Shown piece after piece: positions 45,378 to 53,603 of a stretch of DNA of 64,000 nucleotides (position 1 is the first letter of the stretch; each line of letters begins with the position of its first letter). The DNA is taken from NCBI RefSeq assembly GCF_038007285.1, contig NZ_JBBOWX010000001.1, positions 1-64,000 of the forward strand, in the 5' to 3' direction. Position numbers and translations under genes: made by a program. The stretch comes from Sporosarcina sp. FSL K6-3457. Lineage in GTDB: Bacteria; Bacillota; Bacilli; Bacillales_A; Planococcaceae. The notes under the pieces were generated by a model. The model was not told the DNA's origin. It did no database searches and saw only the letters and a program-made list of their open reading frames with translations.

Positions 45378-45499
45378 CGTCTAGGCTCCAGCGCCTAGGG
45401 GCTCGGGTCATAAGCCATATTGGCTATGAGGCAAAAACCGCCTCTTCGCCAATCCGTCTTATGCCTGTCGCCCCTGAACAGGCGCTTGCGCTTTTGTTC
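45378..45499. repeat. Structured intergenic repeat of the CTCCAGCGCCTAG type
   Basis: The sequence runs GTCTAGGCTCCAGCGCCTAG...GGGTCATAAGCC...GAGGCAAAAACCGCCTC...CTTATGCCTGTCGCCCC...CAGGCGCTTGCGCTTTT. Paired arms (GGGTCATAAG/CTTATGCC, GAGGC/GCCTC, AGCGCCT/AGGCGCT) give one long imperfect hairpin. I recognise this pattern as a dispersed repeat seen in many Bacillaceae genomes, without an established function. Confidence 0.65.
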
Positions 45500-45505
45500 T
45501 TGGCA

Positions 45506-45598
45506 TTATTTATTGTTGCTGTATGTCATAACAAGACCTGCGACGTTACCAACGATTATGAATGCGAATAGTGCGTACATGATGTATAGGAACCACAT
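45506..45598 (-). CDS. 30-residue membrane peptide
   Basis: The minus strand encodes MWFLYIMYALFAFIIVGNVA followed by GLVMTYSNNK, a single hydrophobic helix with a short polar tail. AAAGGAGTG is 8 nt before the ATG. A promoter TTGCTT-N17-TATAAT lies upstream on the same strand, and no competing gene overlaps. The clean promoter and ribosome site make a real small gene likely. I do not recognise a family; a membrane regulator or toxin-like peptide are both possible. Confidence 0.6.
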   Translation of the reverse strand: MWFLYIMYALFAFIIVGNVAGLVMTYSNNK

Positions 45599-45634
45599 GA
45601 AACAATCACTCCTTTGATAGTAAATCCTACTTCC

Positions 45635-45663
45635 ATTATACCACCAGTGAGAGGGGCAAGCAA
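45635..45663 (-). promoter_or_regulatory. Promoter of the 30-residue peptide gene
   Basis: On the minus strand TTGCTT and TATAAT are separated by 17 nt, about 35 nt ahead of the start codon. Confidence 0.5.
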
Positions 45664-45722
45664 TGGTGGGTGGCGGGAGGATTGTGACGGAGCTGTATCT
45701 GTGTGGGCCTAAGGTCTTGATT

Positions 45723-45827
45723 CGCCAATAAGTTGTTGATAAGCGCCAATAAACCTATTCGGACCGCCAATAAATGATGGGTGAACGCCAATAACGGAAG
45801 TCGAAGCGCCAATAATTAGACTCCGTT
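45723..45827. repeat. Tandem array, 21-bp period (CGCCAATAA core), left of the NERD gene
   Basis: Units start at 45723, 45744, 45765, 45786 and 45807, exactly 21 nt apart, each CGCCAATAA plus a 12-nt filler. The left end GGTCTTGATTCGCCAATAAG and the first two units nearly equal those of the array at 46940. Confidence 0.95.
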
Positions 45828-45945
45828 AATCACAAAAATCAAAATGAGGATTTCAACCTTAAAACAAGGTCAAATTACGGCTTTCGACCATCGTATAGTA
45901 TCCCTCTTATGCTTGTGATATTCTCTAGAAAAGGGGGAGTTCTTG

Positions 45946-46920
45946 TTGATTAAAAAGGAAGGTTCGGTGCCTTATAAATTACTTGGGTTAAGGGTGCTTG
46001 AAAGAAGATTGTTAACGAGTTCAAGGGAAATAGATGTGATTCGAGAGCATTTACGTACTGCACAGGCTGGTGTTAATGGTGAAAAGAGGTTAAAGGGAGT
46101 TTTCGGTAAGTATACATTTCCGTTCGAACATTATATCTTCCATGGTCTGAATTTGCGATCCACAGGAAAATTTCAAATCGATACGTTATTTTTATCTCAT
46201 GCTGGGGCTGTTGTGTTGGAAATGAAAAACATTGGTGGGCGCATTCGTTTTTCAGAGGAACTTGGTCAACTAATTCGTACATTAGATAATGGAAAAGAGG
46301 ATACGTTTGAATGCCCATCTGTCCAACTGGAACGTAATAGGATGCTCTTGGGCGATTGGTTTCATATGCGTCAAATTGCAATGCCTATCCATGGTGCAGT
46401 CGTCTTTGCGAAACCGCAGCAACAATTTGAGAATACACGTGAGCATTTACGGATTCTCTTTCCGTTAGAAGTTCCGGTTTATTTAAGAAATCTTGGAGGT
46501 TCTTCAGAGAATGTGGACTCCACTATCTTAAAGGAGGTCGTTGCTGAACTTGAAGCTGCGGATCGTGAGTATAATCCATTTCCCATGTGCTCCACTTATC
46601 ACATAGATCCGAAAGATATCGCGACAGGCGTGATGTGCGATGCTTGCGGTTTGTTTGGGATGACTCGAATTTCGCGAGGGTGGGTGTGCGAAACGTGTAG
46701 CCATTTTGATCGTCATGCACATCGCAAAGCAATTGCGGATTGGTTCATGTTATTTGGTGGAAAGCTAACGAATCGTGCGTGTAGGGAGTTTCTTCATATA
46801 AATGACATTAATGTCGCTAAGCGTTTGTTGAATGGCATGAATATTTCATGCCAAGGAACCAATAAAGGCCGAGCATACTGGATGGATATACAAGATATTG
46901 TGAAGCACTCGATGAAATGA
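45946..46920 (+). CDS. NERD-domain protein with zinc ribbon and C-terminal HTH-like region (copy 2)
   Basis: The 324-aa paralogue of the protein at 28049 has the same order: NERD domain (about 40-160) with STGKFQIDTLFLSHAGAVVLEMKN, a CDAC...CETC zinc ribbon (near 235-256) and a C-terminal LTNRACREFLHINDINVAKRLL helix-turn-helix-like region. In the NERD core the second acidic residue is present (LEMKN). A TTG start at 45946 (or 45943) follows GGGGGAG. The gene is bracketed by two near-identical 21-bp arrays in the same orientation. Predicted nuclease or DNA-processing factor; function unproven. Confidence 0.8.
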   Translation: MIKKEGSVPYKLLGLRVLERRLLTSSREIDVIREHLRTAQAGVNGEKRLKGVFGKYTFPFEHYIFHGLNLRSTGKFQIDTLFLSHAGAVVLEMKNIGGRIRFSEELGQLIRTLDNGKEDTFECPSVQLERNRMLLGDWFHMRQIAMPIHGAVVFAKPQQQFENTREHLRILFPLEVPVYLRNLGGSSENVDSTILKEVVAELEAADREYNPFPMCSTYHIDPKDIATGVMCDACGLFGMTRISRGWVCETCSHFDRHAHRKAIADWFMLFGGKLTNRACREFLHINDINVAKRLLNGMNISCQGTNKGRAYWMDIQDIVKHSMK

Positions 46921-47240
46921 TGGGTCTAAGGGCTTGATTCGCCAATAAGTTGTTGATAAGCGCCAATAAACCGGTTCGGACCGCCAATAAATTGACTCTA
47001 GGCGCCAATAAATGACCGGTGAGCGCCAATAACTAAGATCCAAGCGCCAATAAATCAAATCACATGCCTTTCCTCCCGTTCTGCATTCAAAATAAAACCG
47101 TCTTTTTTAAAAAATCACTCCTTGATTAACAATACGATTTTCTAAAATCAAATTACCCTGAAAATACTAAATTATAGATAAAATAACTGTCATTCCGTAG
47201 AGTCTTCGCTATAATTAAAAAGTGAAGGGGGAATGGGAAC
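46921..47240. other. Intergenic region ahead of tldD
   Basis: The first 145 nt are the 21-bp array. The rest (47066-47240) is AT-rich, with a TTTTTTAAAAAA stretch near 47104 and the tldD ribosome site AAGGGGGAA. No gene or clear promoter is visible. Confidence 0.6.
46940..47065. repeat. Tandem array, 21-bp period (CGCCAATAA core), right of the NERD gene
   Basis: Six units start at 46940, 46961, 46982, 47003, 47024 and 47045, exactly 21 nt apart. The left end CTAAGGGCTTGATTCGCC matches the array at 45723. The arrays align unit by unit if this one has gained, or the other lost, the unit at 46982. Confidence 0.95.
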
Positions 47241-48629
47241 ATGATTAAACAATCGATTATAGAAAACGTACTAGAAGCCGCACTCTCGACAGGTGGCGAT
47301 TTTTCCGAAGTATTTATCGAAGACAAATTTACGAATACAATGGAGCTACAAAGTGGGAAAGTCGAAAAAAGTATTTCTGGTCGTGACTTTGGGATTGGCA
47401 TCCGGATTTTCTCGGGACTTCAGAGCATATATACTTATACGACCGATTTCTCGGAAGAAGGATTGGTGAATGCGGCAAAACGTGCAGCACTTGCCATCAA
47501 AGGCGGGGGGAATGGGACGATTCATCCACTGCTAAAAGAGGAGTTTTCTCCGATTCACAAAATTGCACAAATGCCACAAACAGTAGAGCATGCACGAAAA
47601 GTAGCCGTTATGAGAAAAGCGAATGAGATTGCAAGAAATCATGATGAGCGGATTCGACAAGTCGCACTACGTTATATTGACGAAGAGCAAAATGTGCTCA
47701 TTGCAAACTCTGAAGGGAAATTCGTTGAAGATACACGTGTTTATAGCCGAATGTCCATTCAGGCAACAGCTTCCCAGGGGAATGAAATGCAAACAGGTTT
47801 CTATGGGCCAGGTGCACATGCGGGCTTTGAATTTATTGAAAACCTGGATCTTACTCATTATGCAGGCGAAGCCGCACGCATTGCGGTGACGATGCTTGAA
47901 GCAGATGAATGTCCGAGTGGGAAGTTCCCGGTCATTATTGACAATGAATTCGGCGGTGTAATTTTCCATGAGGCTTGTGGGCATGGACTTGAAGCGACTG
48001 CTGTTGCGAAAAATAACTCTGTCTTCGCGAACCGAATTGGTGAGAAGGTGGCACCTGATATTGTGACGTATATCGACGACGGGACAATTCCTAACGAATG
48101 GGGATCCCTTAATATTGACGATGAAGGCGAAAAGACGCGGAAAAATGTCCTCATTGAAGATGGTATTTTAAAAGGCTATCTCATTGATAAATTTAATGCA
48201 CGTCGTATGAATGCAGAAGCTACGGGCTCTTCACGTCGCCAGTCATATCGGTTCAATCCAACATCACGTATGACGAACACCTATATCGCACCAGGAAAAT
48301 CAACACCAGAAGACATCATTGCGTCGACAGAAAATGGTATTTACGCGAAATATATGGGCGGAGGCTCAGTGAATCCGGCAACGGGTGATTATAACTTTGC
48401 CGTAGCGGAAGCGTATCTCGTGAAAGATGGTAAAATTGACCGCCCTGTTCGTGGTGCAACCTTAATTGGCAACGGTGCGAAAACACTGCAACTTGTTGAC
48501 ATGGTTGGCAATAACTTGGCACATGGGGCTGGAATGTGTGGGTCCATTAGTGGAAGCTTGCCAGTTAACGTCGGCCAGCCGATGATTCGTGTTAGTGAAA
48601 TTACGGTCGGTGGGACGAAGGGGGAATAA
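47241..48629 (+). CDS. tldD: Metalloprotease TldD
   Basis: TldD is the catalytic subunit of the heterodimeric TldD/TldE protease, which trims unfolded or modified peptides. The 462-aa protein has the zinc motif HEACGHGLE, with His243 and His247. It also has GFYGPGAHAGFEF (near 190) and a C-terminal glycine-rich GNGAKTLQLVDMVGNN...CGSISGSLPVNVGQP substrate-strand region. AAGGGGGAATGGGAAC precedes the start. tldE begins 4 nt after its stop. Confidence 0.93.
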   Translation: MIKQSIIENVLEAALSTGGDFSEVFIEDKFTNTMELQSGKVEKSISGRDFGIGIRIFSGLQSIYTYTTDFSEEGLVNAAKRAALAIKGGGNGTIHPLLKEEFSPIHKIAQMPQTVEHARKVAVMRKANEIARNHDERIRQVALRYIDEEQNVLIANSEGKFVEDTRVYSRMSIQATASQGNEMQTGFYGPGAHAGFEFIENLDLTHYAGEAARIAVTMLEADECPSGKFPVIIDNEFGGVIFHEACGHGLEATAVAKNNSVFANRIGEKVAPDIVTYIDDGTIPNEWGSLNIDDEGEKTRKNVLIEDGILKGYLIDKFNARRMNAEATGSSRRQSYRFNPTSRMTNTYIAPGKSTPEDIIASTENGIYAKYMGGGSVNPATGDYNFAVAEAYLVKDGKIDRPVRGATLIGNGAKTLQLVDMVGNNLAHGAGMCGSISGSLPVNVGQPMIRVSEITVGGTKGE

Positions 48630-48633
48630 AACG

Positions 48634-49977
48634 ATGACAATCAACGAATTTCAAGAGAAACTATTAGCTAATGCAAATGACGCGGGTTTTAAAGAAGCGG
48701 AAGTCTATTATGAAAAATCAGCGTCTCTTCAACTGCATATCTTTGAAGGAGAAATTGATAGTTATGAGACATCTGAAGAAGGCGGTCTCGGTTTGCGCGG
48801 TCTCTATAACGGAAAAATGGGTTATGCCTATACAGAAAAAATCGAAGAAGCGTCTATACCGTTTTTGATTGATAGCGCTAAAGCGAATGCAGATGTGCTA
48901 GATGAGGATGACGGTACAGATATTTTTGAGGGAAGCACAAACTATGCAGGGCACAACCTTTATAGCGAAGAGCTTGCAAATGTCACGATCCCTGAAAAAA
49001 TTGAGCTTATTAAGTCGATTGAAAAGAAAACTCTGGCGTATGACCCACGTATTATCACGCTAAATTATTGTGTGCTCCAGGATTACTCCGGAGAACGTGT
49101 CATGGCGAACACTAAAGGCCTGTCATTGAATGAAAAAAAGAATGGCTTAGTCATTTTCGTTTCTGCGGTCGCGAAGGACGGGGAAGAAATGAAAACGGGT
49201 AGCTGTATTAAAATGACCCAGGACTTCAGTTCTCTCAATGCCGATGAAATTGCGAAAGAGGCAGCAGAAGAAGCGCTATCCAAGCTAGGGGAACAATCGA
49301 TTCCTGCCGGGAAATATCCGATTGTAATGCGCTATGATGCATCTGCATCGTTACTTGCCACGTTTACACCAATCTTTTCGGCTGAAAACACGCAAAAAGA
49401 TCAATCGTTATTGAAAGGGAAAGTTGGCGAGAAGATTGCGGCCGAATCATTCACAGTGCTTGACGATCCCTTCCATCCCGATGCTATGGCAGGCACCAAC
49501 TTTGACGGTGAAGGCGTCGCAACGGGAAAACGTACGATTATTTCAAATGGCACACTTGAAACACTACTGCATAACCGAAAAACTGCGAAAAAAGATGGCG
49601 TTGAAACGACAGGGCATGCACGGAAGTCGTCCTATAAAAGCACACTGACAGTAGCGCCACTAAATATGTATATCGCACCTGGTAAAAAGAGCGAGGAAGA
49701 ATTGATTGGCTCATTGGAGGAAGGTATTCTCATTACGAGTTTGGCGGGCCTTCATTCAGGAGTCAGTACCATTTCAGGTGATTTCTCCGTTGCTGCAACA
49801 GGCTTCTATATTAAAGAAGGTAAAATTGCGTCGCCTGTCAAACAGATGACGATTGCGGGTAACTTCTTTAATTATATGAAAGATATTGAAGAGACAGGGT
49901 CGGATCTGACATTTGCACCAGGTGGCTACGGCTCACCATCACTTATTGTGAAAGAGCTTGCCGTTACGGTTGATTAA
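48634..49977 (+). CDS. pmbA: TldE/PmbA subunit of the TldD/E protease
   Basis: The 447-aa partner subunit has the same fold but no zinc motif, as is normal for TldE. It shows AGTNFDGEGVATGKRTIISNG (about 288-308) and a late AGNFFNYMKDIEETGSD. ATG at 48634 is 7 nt after AAGGGGGAA. No modified-peptide precursor gene is recognisable beside the pair. Confidence 0.9.
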   Translation: MTINEFQEKLLANANDAGFKEAEVYYEKSASLQLHIFEGEIDSYETSEEGGLGLRGLYNGKMGYAYTEKIEEASIPFLIDSAKANADVLDEDDGTDIFEGSTNYAGHNLYSEELANVTIPEKIELIKSIEKKTLAYDPRIITLNYCVLQDYSGERVMANTKGLSLNEKKNGLVIFVSAVAKDGEEMKTGSCIKMTQDFSSLNADEIAKEAAEEALSKLGEQSIPAGKYPIVMRYDASASLLATFTPIFSAENTQKDQSLLKGKVGEKIAAESFTVLDDPFHPDAMAGTNFDGEGVATGKRTIISNGTLETLLHNRKTAKKDGVETTGHARKSSYKSTLTVAPLNMYIAPGKKSEEELIGSLEEGILITSLAGLHSGVSTISGDFSVAATGFYIKEGKIASPVKQMTIAGNFFNYMKDIEETGSDLTFAPGGYGSPSLIVKELAVTVD

Positions 49978-50033
49978 GAGAAAAAGGGCAATCCTGGCGC
50001 GATGTTGGGGTTGTCTTTTTTGTCACGACGAAG

Positions 50034-50581
50034 CAAGGGAAAAGTTCATCAAACTGAAGAAATTCATTCAAATTGTTGTGACGAACTTCTCGTACTTGCC
50101 ATTGGATGAATTTCATAGTACGTTTCATATAATAGAGAAAAATCAACTGTACATCTATACGGATCATTTGGAAATGCATGTATTGGAACTTCCAAAGATG
50201 AAGAAGAAAATTAACGAAGACCCAAGTCAGTTGGAAAAGTGGTTATTGTTTCTCAAGGGAGATAAAAAAACGAAGCAGGAGCTAGCGATGCGAGAATCGA
50301 CCTTTCAAAAAGTTTATGATGAACTCGATCGAATTAGCCAAGATAAAGAAATGCGTGCCCGTGCCTTATCACGTGATATGTTTTTGATAGACCAAGCAAT
50401 GTATCGGCAGGATGCTAGGGAGGAAGGGGTAGCGGAAGGTAGAGCCGCAGGAAAAGAAGAAGGTAAAATAGAATTCGTGAAACTGTTACATTCGAAAGGC
50501 TCTTCACCTAGTGAAATTGCCACACTTCTCGATCTTCCAATTTTAACAATCGAAGAGTACTTGTCTTCGGAGGAAAACTAA
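50034..50581 (+). pseudogene. C-terminal fragment of an Rpn-family nuclease/transposase-like gene
   Basis: From about 50040 the frame encodes KLKKFIQIVVTNFSYLPLDE..., a segment that belongs mid-protein in Rpn/PDDEXK-family recombination-promoting nucleases. It ends with the usual helical tail (AREEGVAEGRAAGKEEGK...SPSEIATLLDLPILTIEEYL). The N-terminal nuclease core is missing. The open frame continues upstream to 49958, but those residues do not look like the family and overlap pmbA. The remnant was probably left by a deletion. Confidence 0.65.
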
Positions 50582-50592
50582 TGCGTGAATAT

Positions 50593-50626
50593 TAAAAAGG
50601 GACTACCCGTCAAGGCAGTCCCTATT
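50593..50626 (-). terminator. Terminator of the second sigma/anti-sigma pair (minus strand)
   Basis: On the minus strand AGGGACTGCC and AGTCCCT form a stem followed by TTTTTAAT. It begins just after the anti-sigma stop codon. Confidence 0.75.
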
Positions 50627-50628
50627 AC

Positions 50629-51729
50629 TCATTTCTCCAATTCAATCACAATGTCTTCCATGACAAACTCTTCTTGCCCAACGCCTGTTTTGACTGGGAT
50701 GGCAATTTCCTTTTCTTTCCCATCTGCTGTAAATTCGACACCACCTGAATTCGTTTCATCATGAATTCTGAAGGTGACGTGAGGAGTGATAATCAGCTTT
50801 GTCGCATTTGGGTCCAGCTTTTCGAATGTTTTACTCCAATTCATTGTGTAGGCGTCTGTACCTGAACCAGCATTGCCTTCTCCAGAATAAACGTTACCCA
50901 AATCATCTTTGATTTCTAATTCAATGTCTGCCTCATGCCATTTATCTTGAACTTGCTGAGTTGCCCGTTGGTTGTAATGAACGATGAAAGACATTGGCGT
51001 GAACGCTACTTTGTCGATATTAACGGTTAAGCCATTTTTTTTGACACTCTGGTTCGTTAATTGGATTTGGCTATCTATCGCTGGAAGTGAGAATGTGAAT
51101 TTCCAATTGCCCTTGATTTTTTCACCTGTATAGGTTTGCGAAACACTGTCTATTTTCCATTTGATGTCGATGGTATCTGACGTCAAGCCAAAAGGAGTGA
51201 TTTTGTCCAAGCCAATATAATGATAATCATCTATTTTTGTAATGCGAGAGCTTCCTCCTGATCCAGTGGCTCCTTTAATTTCAGCCGAACCCATATATAA
51301 ATCCTCCCCCAAATCTCGATCACTCTCAATGGAATAGGTGATAGCAACTGTTTCCCCATCAAAAACTGCGTCATTAATTGTTATTTTAATGCCATTGCTG
51401 TTTTGTGTTAGATTCATTTCAGTCGAAAATTCCTTATAATTATCATACAGTCCTGTTTTCTCGTTATCCAGGAATCTGAAAATATCCCCGATAATTGGAA
51501 TGTTGCCCGCATAAGCAGGGAACGTTAACCCTACAGTTGCAGTGGATAGGCCGATTACTACGGCAGCTACCGCGACATTCATTTTCCAGCCCATTCTTTT
51601 TTTCTTCTTACTGATAGACTTTTTGAGTGTACTTTTCACTTTAGCCTTTTCGAATTCCGTGACTGCCATTTCCTCAAATTCATGGTCATCTACATCCACG
51701 TCATTCAGCAATTCGTAAATATCCTTCAT
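50629..51729 (-). CDS. DUF4179-type membrane anti-sigma factor (second copy)
   Basis: The 366-aa protein has a cytoplasmic N-terminus of about 48 residues ending in a basic run (KKSISKKKKRMGWK), one membrane helix (about 50-72), the DUF4179 hallmark AGNIPIIGDIFRFL right after it, and a large external domain with DDLGNVYSGEGNAGSG-like beta segments. It is equivalent to the protein at 964-2274. The start overlaps the end of the sigma gene (ATGA). With its sigma gene frameshifted, it may be an orphan. Confidence 0.82.
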   Translation of the reverse strand: MKDIYELLNDVDVDDHEFEEMAVTEFEKAKVKSTLKKSISKKKKRMGWKMNVAVAAVVIGLSTATVGLTFPAYAGNIPIIGDIFRFLDNEKTGLYDNYKEFSTEMNLTQNSNGIKITINDAVFDGETVAITYSIESDRDLGEDLYMGSAEIKGATGSGGSSRITKIDDYHYIGLDKITPFGLTSDTIDIKWKIDSVSQTYTGEKIKGNWKFTFSLPAIDSQIQLTNQSVKKNGLTVNIDKVAFTPMSFIVHYNQRATQQVQDKWHEADIELEIKDDLGNVYSGEGNAGSGTDAYTMNWSKTFEKLDPNATKLIITPHVTFRIHDETNSGGVEFTADGKEKEIAIPVKTGVGQEEFVMEDIVIELEK

Positions 51730-52297
51730 ATTCTGCTCTCTCCCAACTCTAAAGTAGTGACATTTTGATAGAGTCTCTTTTTCCCACGGTATACGCGATT
51801 ATCGACTGCAGTGTTGGTCAACCCCAGTTTTTGAGCAATTTCTTCAGTTTTACAGTCGAGGAAAAATTTCATAACAAATATTTCACGGTCCATAGGCTAG
51901 GCTCTAACTGGTTAATAAGTTTAATTAATTCAGTACGATCTTCTGATAAAATCAGTTCGTCCTCTGCCGACAAATCTGCATTCCTATCCATATGCTCTGA
52001 TGAAAACTCTACTTCTTTACTTGCTTTTCTGTAGTAATCAATCGCTTTGAACTTGGTGATGGTACAAATCCATTTTCTAAAATCGGCGGAGTCACCCTTG
52101 AACTTTTTCGAATTACTCCAGATGGATAGAAAAATATCATTGATGCATTCGTCGATAATACCTTGGTCATTGAGAGGGATAAGAACCTTGTAGGTAATCC
52201 CCTTAACGATAGGTAAATAGGTATCCACGACGAATTCTAATGCATCTTCTTTTTGTCGCTGTAATCGTTTAATAAAATTCTCCTCATTAGACGTCAT
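51726..52297 (-). pseudogene. ECF sigma factor gene disrupted by a 5-bp tandem duplication
   Basis: From 52297 the minus strand encodes a normal region 2 (IIDECINDIFLSIWSNSKKFKG...FRKWICTITKFKAIDYYR) up to LINQLEP, then leaves frame and stops at 51869. The rest of region 4 is intact in another frame (MDREIFVMKFFLDCKTEEIA...TNTAVDNRVYRGKKRL) and ends at 51726, overlapping the anti-sigma start. On the plus strand AGGCT occurs twice in tandem at 51894-51903. Removing one copy restores LINQLEPMDREIFVMKFF, a textbook sigma junction. As it stands the protein lacks its promoter-recognition domain. Confidence 0.88.
51894..51903 (-). repeat. 5-bp tandem duplication causing the sigma frameshift
   Basis: AGGCT AGGCT on the plus strand (AGCCT AGCCT in coding orientation). 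The intact reading requires a single copy. Confidence 0.9.
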
Positions 52298-52319
52298 ATG
52301 ATGATTCCCCTTACTTTGT

Positions 52320-52335
52320 TGTAAAAGCTTTTACA
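52320..52335. promoter_or_regulatory. Perfect 16-bp palindrome upstream of the second sigma gene
   Basis: TGTAAAAGCTTTTACA reads the same on both strands and lies about 22 nt upstream of the sigma start. It could be an operator; the binding factor is unknown. Confidence 0.4.
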
Positions 52336-52378
52336 CCCTATACAACGTACTAGAAAATATTATCTCTCATATTGATGG

Positions 52379-52419
52379 AAAAAAGAGCGGTAAACCACGA
52401 AGGTTCACAGCTCTTTTAA
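52379..52419 (-). terminator. Terminator of mscL (minus strand)
   Basis: On the minus strand AAAGAGCTGTGAACC pairs imperfectly with GGTTTACCGCTCTTT, followed by a T-run, directly downstream of mscL. Confidence 0.8.
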
Positions 52420-52430
52420 GGGGTGTCCTA

Positions 52431-52817
52431 TTATTTTGCTTGCTCGTTTTTCAGCAAGTCGCGAATTTCTTTTAACAGTTCTTCTTTTGTATCAACCTCA
52501 GGCACTGCTGCTTCTTCGATGATCTCTTCTTTCCGTTTAAGTTTCATAAGCAAACGGAGAGCCATGAAAATAGCAAATGCAATGACGATGAAATCGAAAA
52601 TGTTTTGGATGAATAAGCCGTATGAGATTTCTGCATCTAAAAATGTATAGCTAAGGCCAGAAAAATTAATTCCGCCTGAAAGAAGTCCGACAATCGGCAT
52701 AATAATATCGGCAACAAGAGATGATACAATATTCCCGAACGCTGCCCCGATAACAACCGCAACAGCGAGGTCCAAAACATTTCCTTTTAACGCAAACTCT
52801 TTAAAATCCTTTAACAT
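52431..52817 (-). CDS. mscL: Large-conductance mechanosensitive channel
   Basis: MscL opens on membrane tension to release solutes during osmotic downshock. The 128-aa protein has the conserved N-terminus [28 protein letters not shown], where the amphipathic helix leads into TM1 (about 13-45). A periplasmic loop, TM2 (about 66-88) and a C-terminal cytoplasmic helix follow. ATG at 52817 has GGGAGTGAG upstream; longer frames to 52865 are not needed. Confidence 0.95.
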   Translation of the reverse strand: MLKDFKEFALKGNVLDLAVAVVIGAAFGNIVSSLVADIIMPIVGLLSGGINFSGLSYTFLDAEISYGLFIQNIFDFIVIAFAIFMALRLLMKLKRKEEIIEEAAVPEVDTKEELLKEIRDLLKNEQAK

Positions 52818-52923
52818 CTGTCTCACTCCCATTCTATCTGTATTGTTATTGTACCGTTTTTGCACATGAACACAATACCCTGGAAGATAAATTTATAAAC
52901 ATAAAGAAGGTCTTACTGGTACA

Positions 52924-53232
52924 TTACCCCTCTTCCGCATCTGGTGGAAACCAACGATAGACAGTCAAATCAACTTTGCCATTTTTAAAATGAACACCTT
53001 CCATTTCAAGTAGTTCTTGTTGGTTGCCATCCGTTAGTGAGATTTCCCCTTTGATGTTAATAACACGATGCCACGGCAATTGATACTTTTCGCTCATGGA
53101 ATGGAGTATCCGCACAACTTGTCGTGCGCCGCGTGGACTACCAGCTGCGGCAGCAACTTGGCCGTATGTCATGACATGTCCAGCGGGAATTCCTTGGAGA
53201 ATGCGTATGACCCTTTCTGTGAATACGTTCAA
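52924..53232 (-). CDS. Alkyltransferase-like (ATL/MGMT-like) DNA-binding protein
   Basis: The 102-aa protein is the C-terminal DNA-binding domain of O6-alkylguanine transferases, but the active-site PCHRV is replaced by PWHRV (near residue 58). It therefore cannot accept alkyl groups. ATL proteins bind O6-alkylguanine and hand lesions to nucleotide excision repair. TTG at 53232 sits 8 nt after AGGAGG; TTG at 53238 is too close. The helix-turn-helix and arginine-finger segment is SPRGARQVVRIL. Confidence 0.9.
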   Translation of the reverse strand: MNVFTERVIRILQGIPAGHVMTYGQVAAAAGSPRGARQVVRILHSMSEKYQLPWHRVINIKGEISLTDGNQQELLEMEGVHFKNGKVDLTVYRWFPPDAEEG

Positions 53233-53603
53233 ATTCAAGACCTCCTGTTCCTTAATCTGTCGAAATAACATCGTTGATTGTAACGGAAACCAATATTATC
53301 CATGTTACATGTTTAATAGTTCTATTATGAAATTGATTCATCGACGTTGCAATAATTATTTCTCTTGCTAAAAAGAATCGAAGAAGTAGAATAAAAAACT
53401 ATGTTATAATTTTCCTAACATTTTGCGTTTTTAGACAAGTTATGTGGTAAAATTCATATAAATAGTGGAGCATTTGTTATAAAGTAAGGCGCTCTTTTGT
53501 ATTTGGGTAGATAAATCCGTAGGGCCTACTAAGTGAAAAAATCAATAAATAGAAGGGAGTTAGGGCAATTACCTTTATTATGAAAAGGGAGCCGCTGCCC
53601 GAA
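53233..53603. other. Intergenic region between the ATL gene and the chemoreceptor
   Basis: About 370 nt of AT-rich sequence. A TATAAT at about 53404 may be a -10 element, but no matching -35 is seen. I found no sigma-D-type promoter, terminator or gene. Confidence 0.4.

Larger units (their letters stand above)
45319..45942. other. Gene-poor region between the ABC operon and the second NERD gene
   Basis: This 620-nt region holds a structured Bacillaceae-type repeat (45378-45499), a 30-codon membrane-peptide gene on the minus strand (45506-45598) with its promoter, and the 21-bp array at 45723-45827. No larger gene is seen. Confidence 0.7.

Noticed and set aside
46846..47058. Heptad-repeat proteins encoded by the arrays (minus strand)
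   Set aside because: A 21-nt period automatically yields open seven-residue repeats in several frames. There is no ribosome site or promoter, and no frame is favoured over the others.
39193..47065. CRISPR arrays
   Set aside because: The repeating cores are only about 9 nt with 12-nt fillers, units are 21 nt, cores are imperfect, and no cas genes are present. The layout is not that of CRISPR repeats and spacers.
49958..50033. N-terminal extension of the Rpn-like gene
   Set aside because: The first roughly 25 residues overlap the end of pmbA and do not resemble the family. They are read-through of the open frame rather than part of a real protein.
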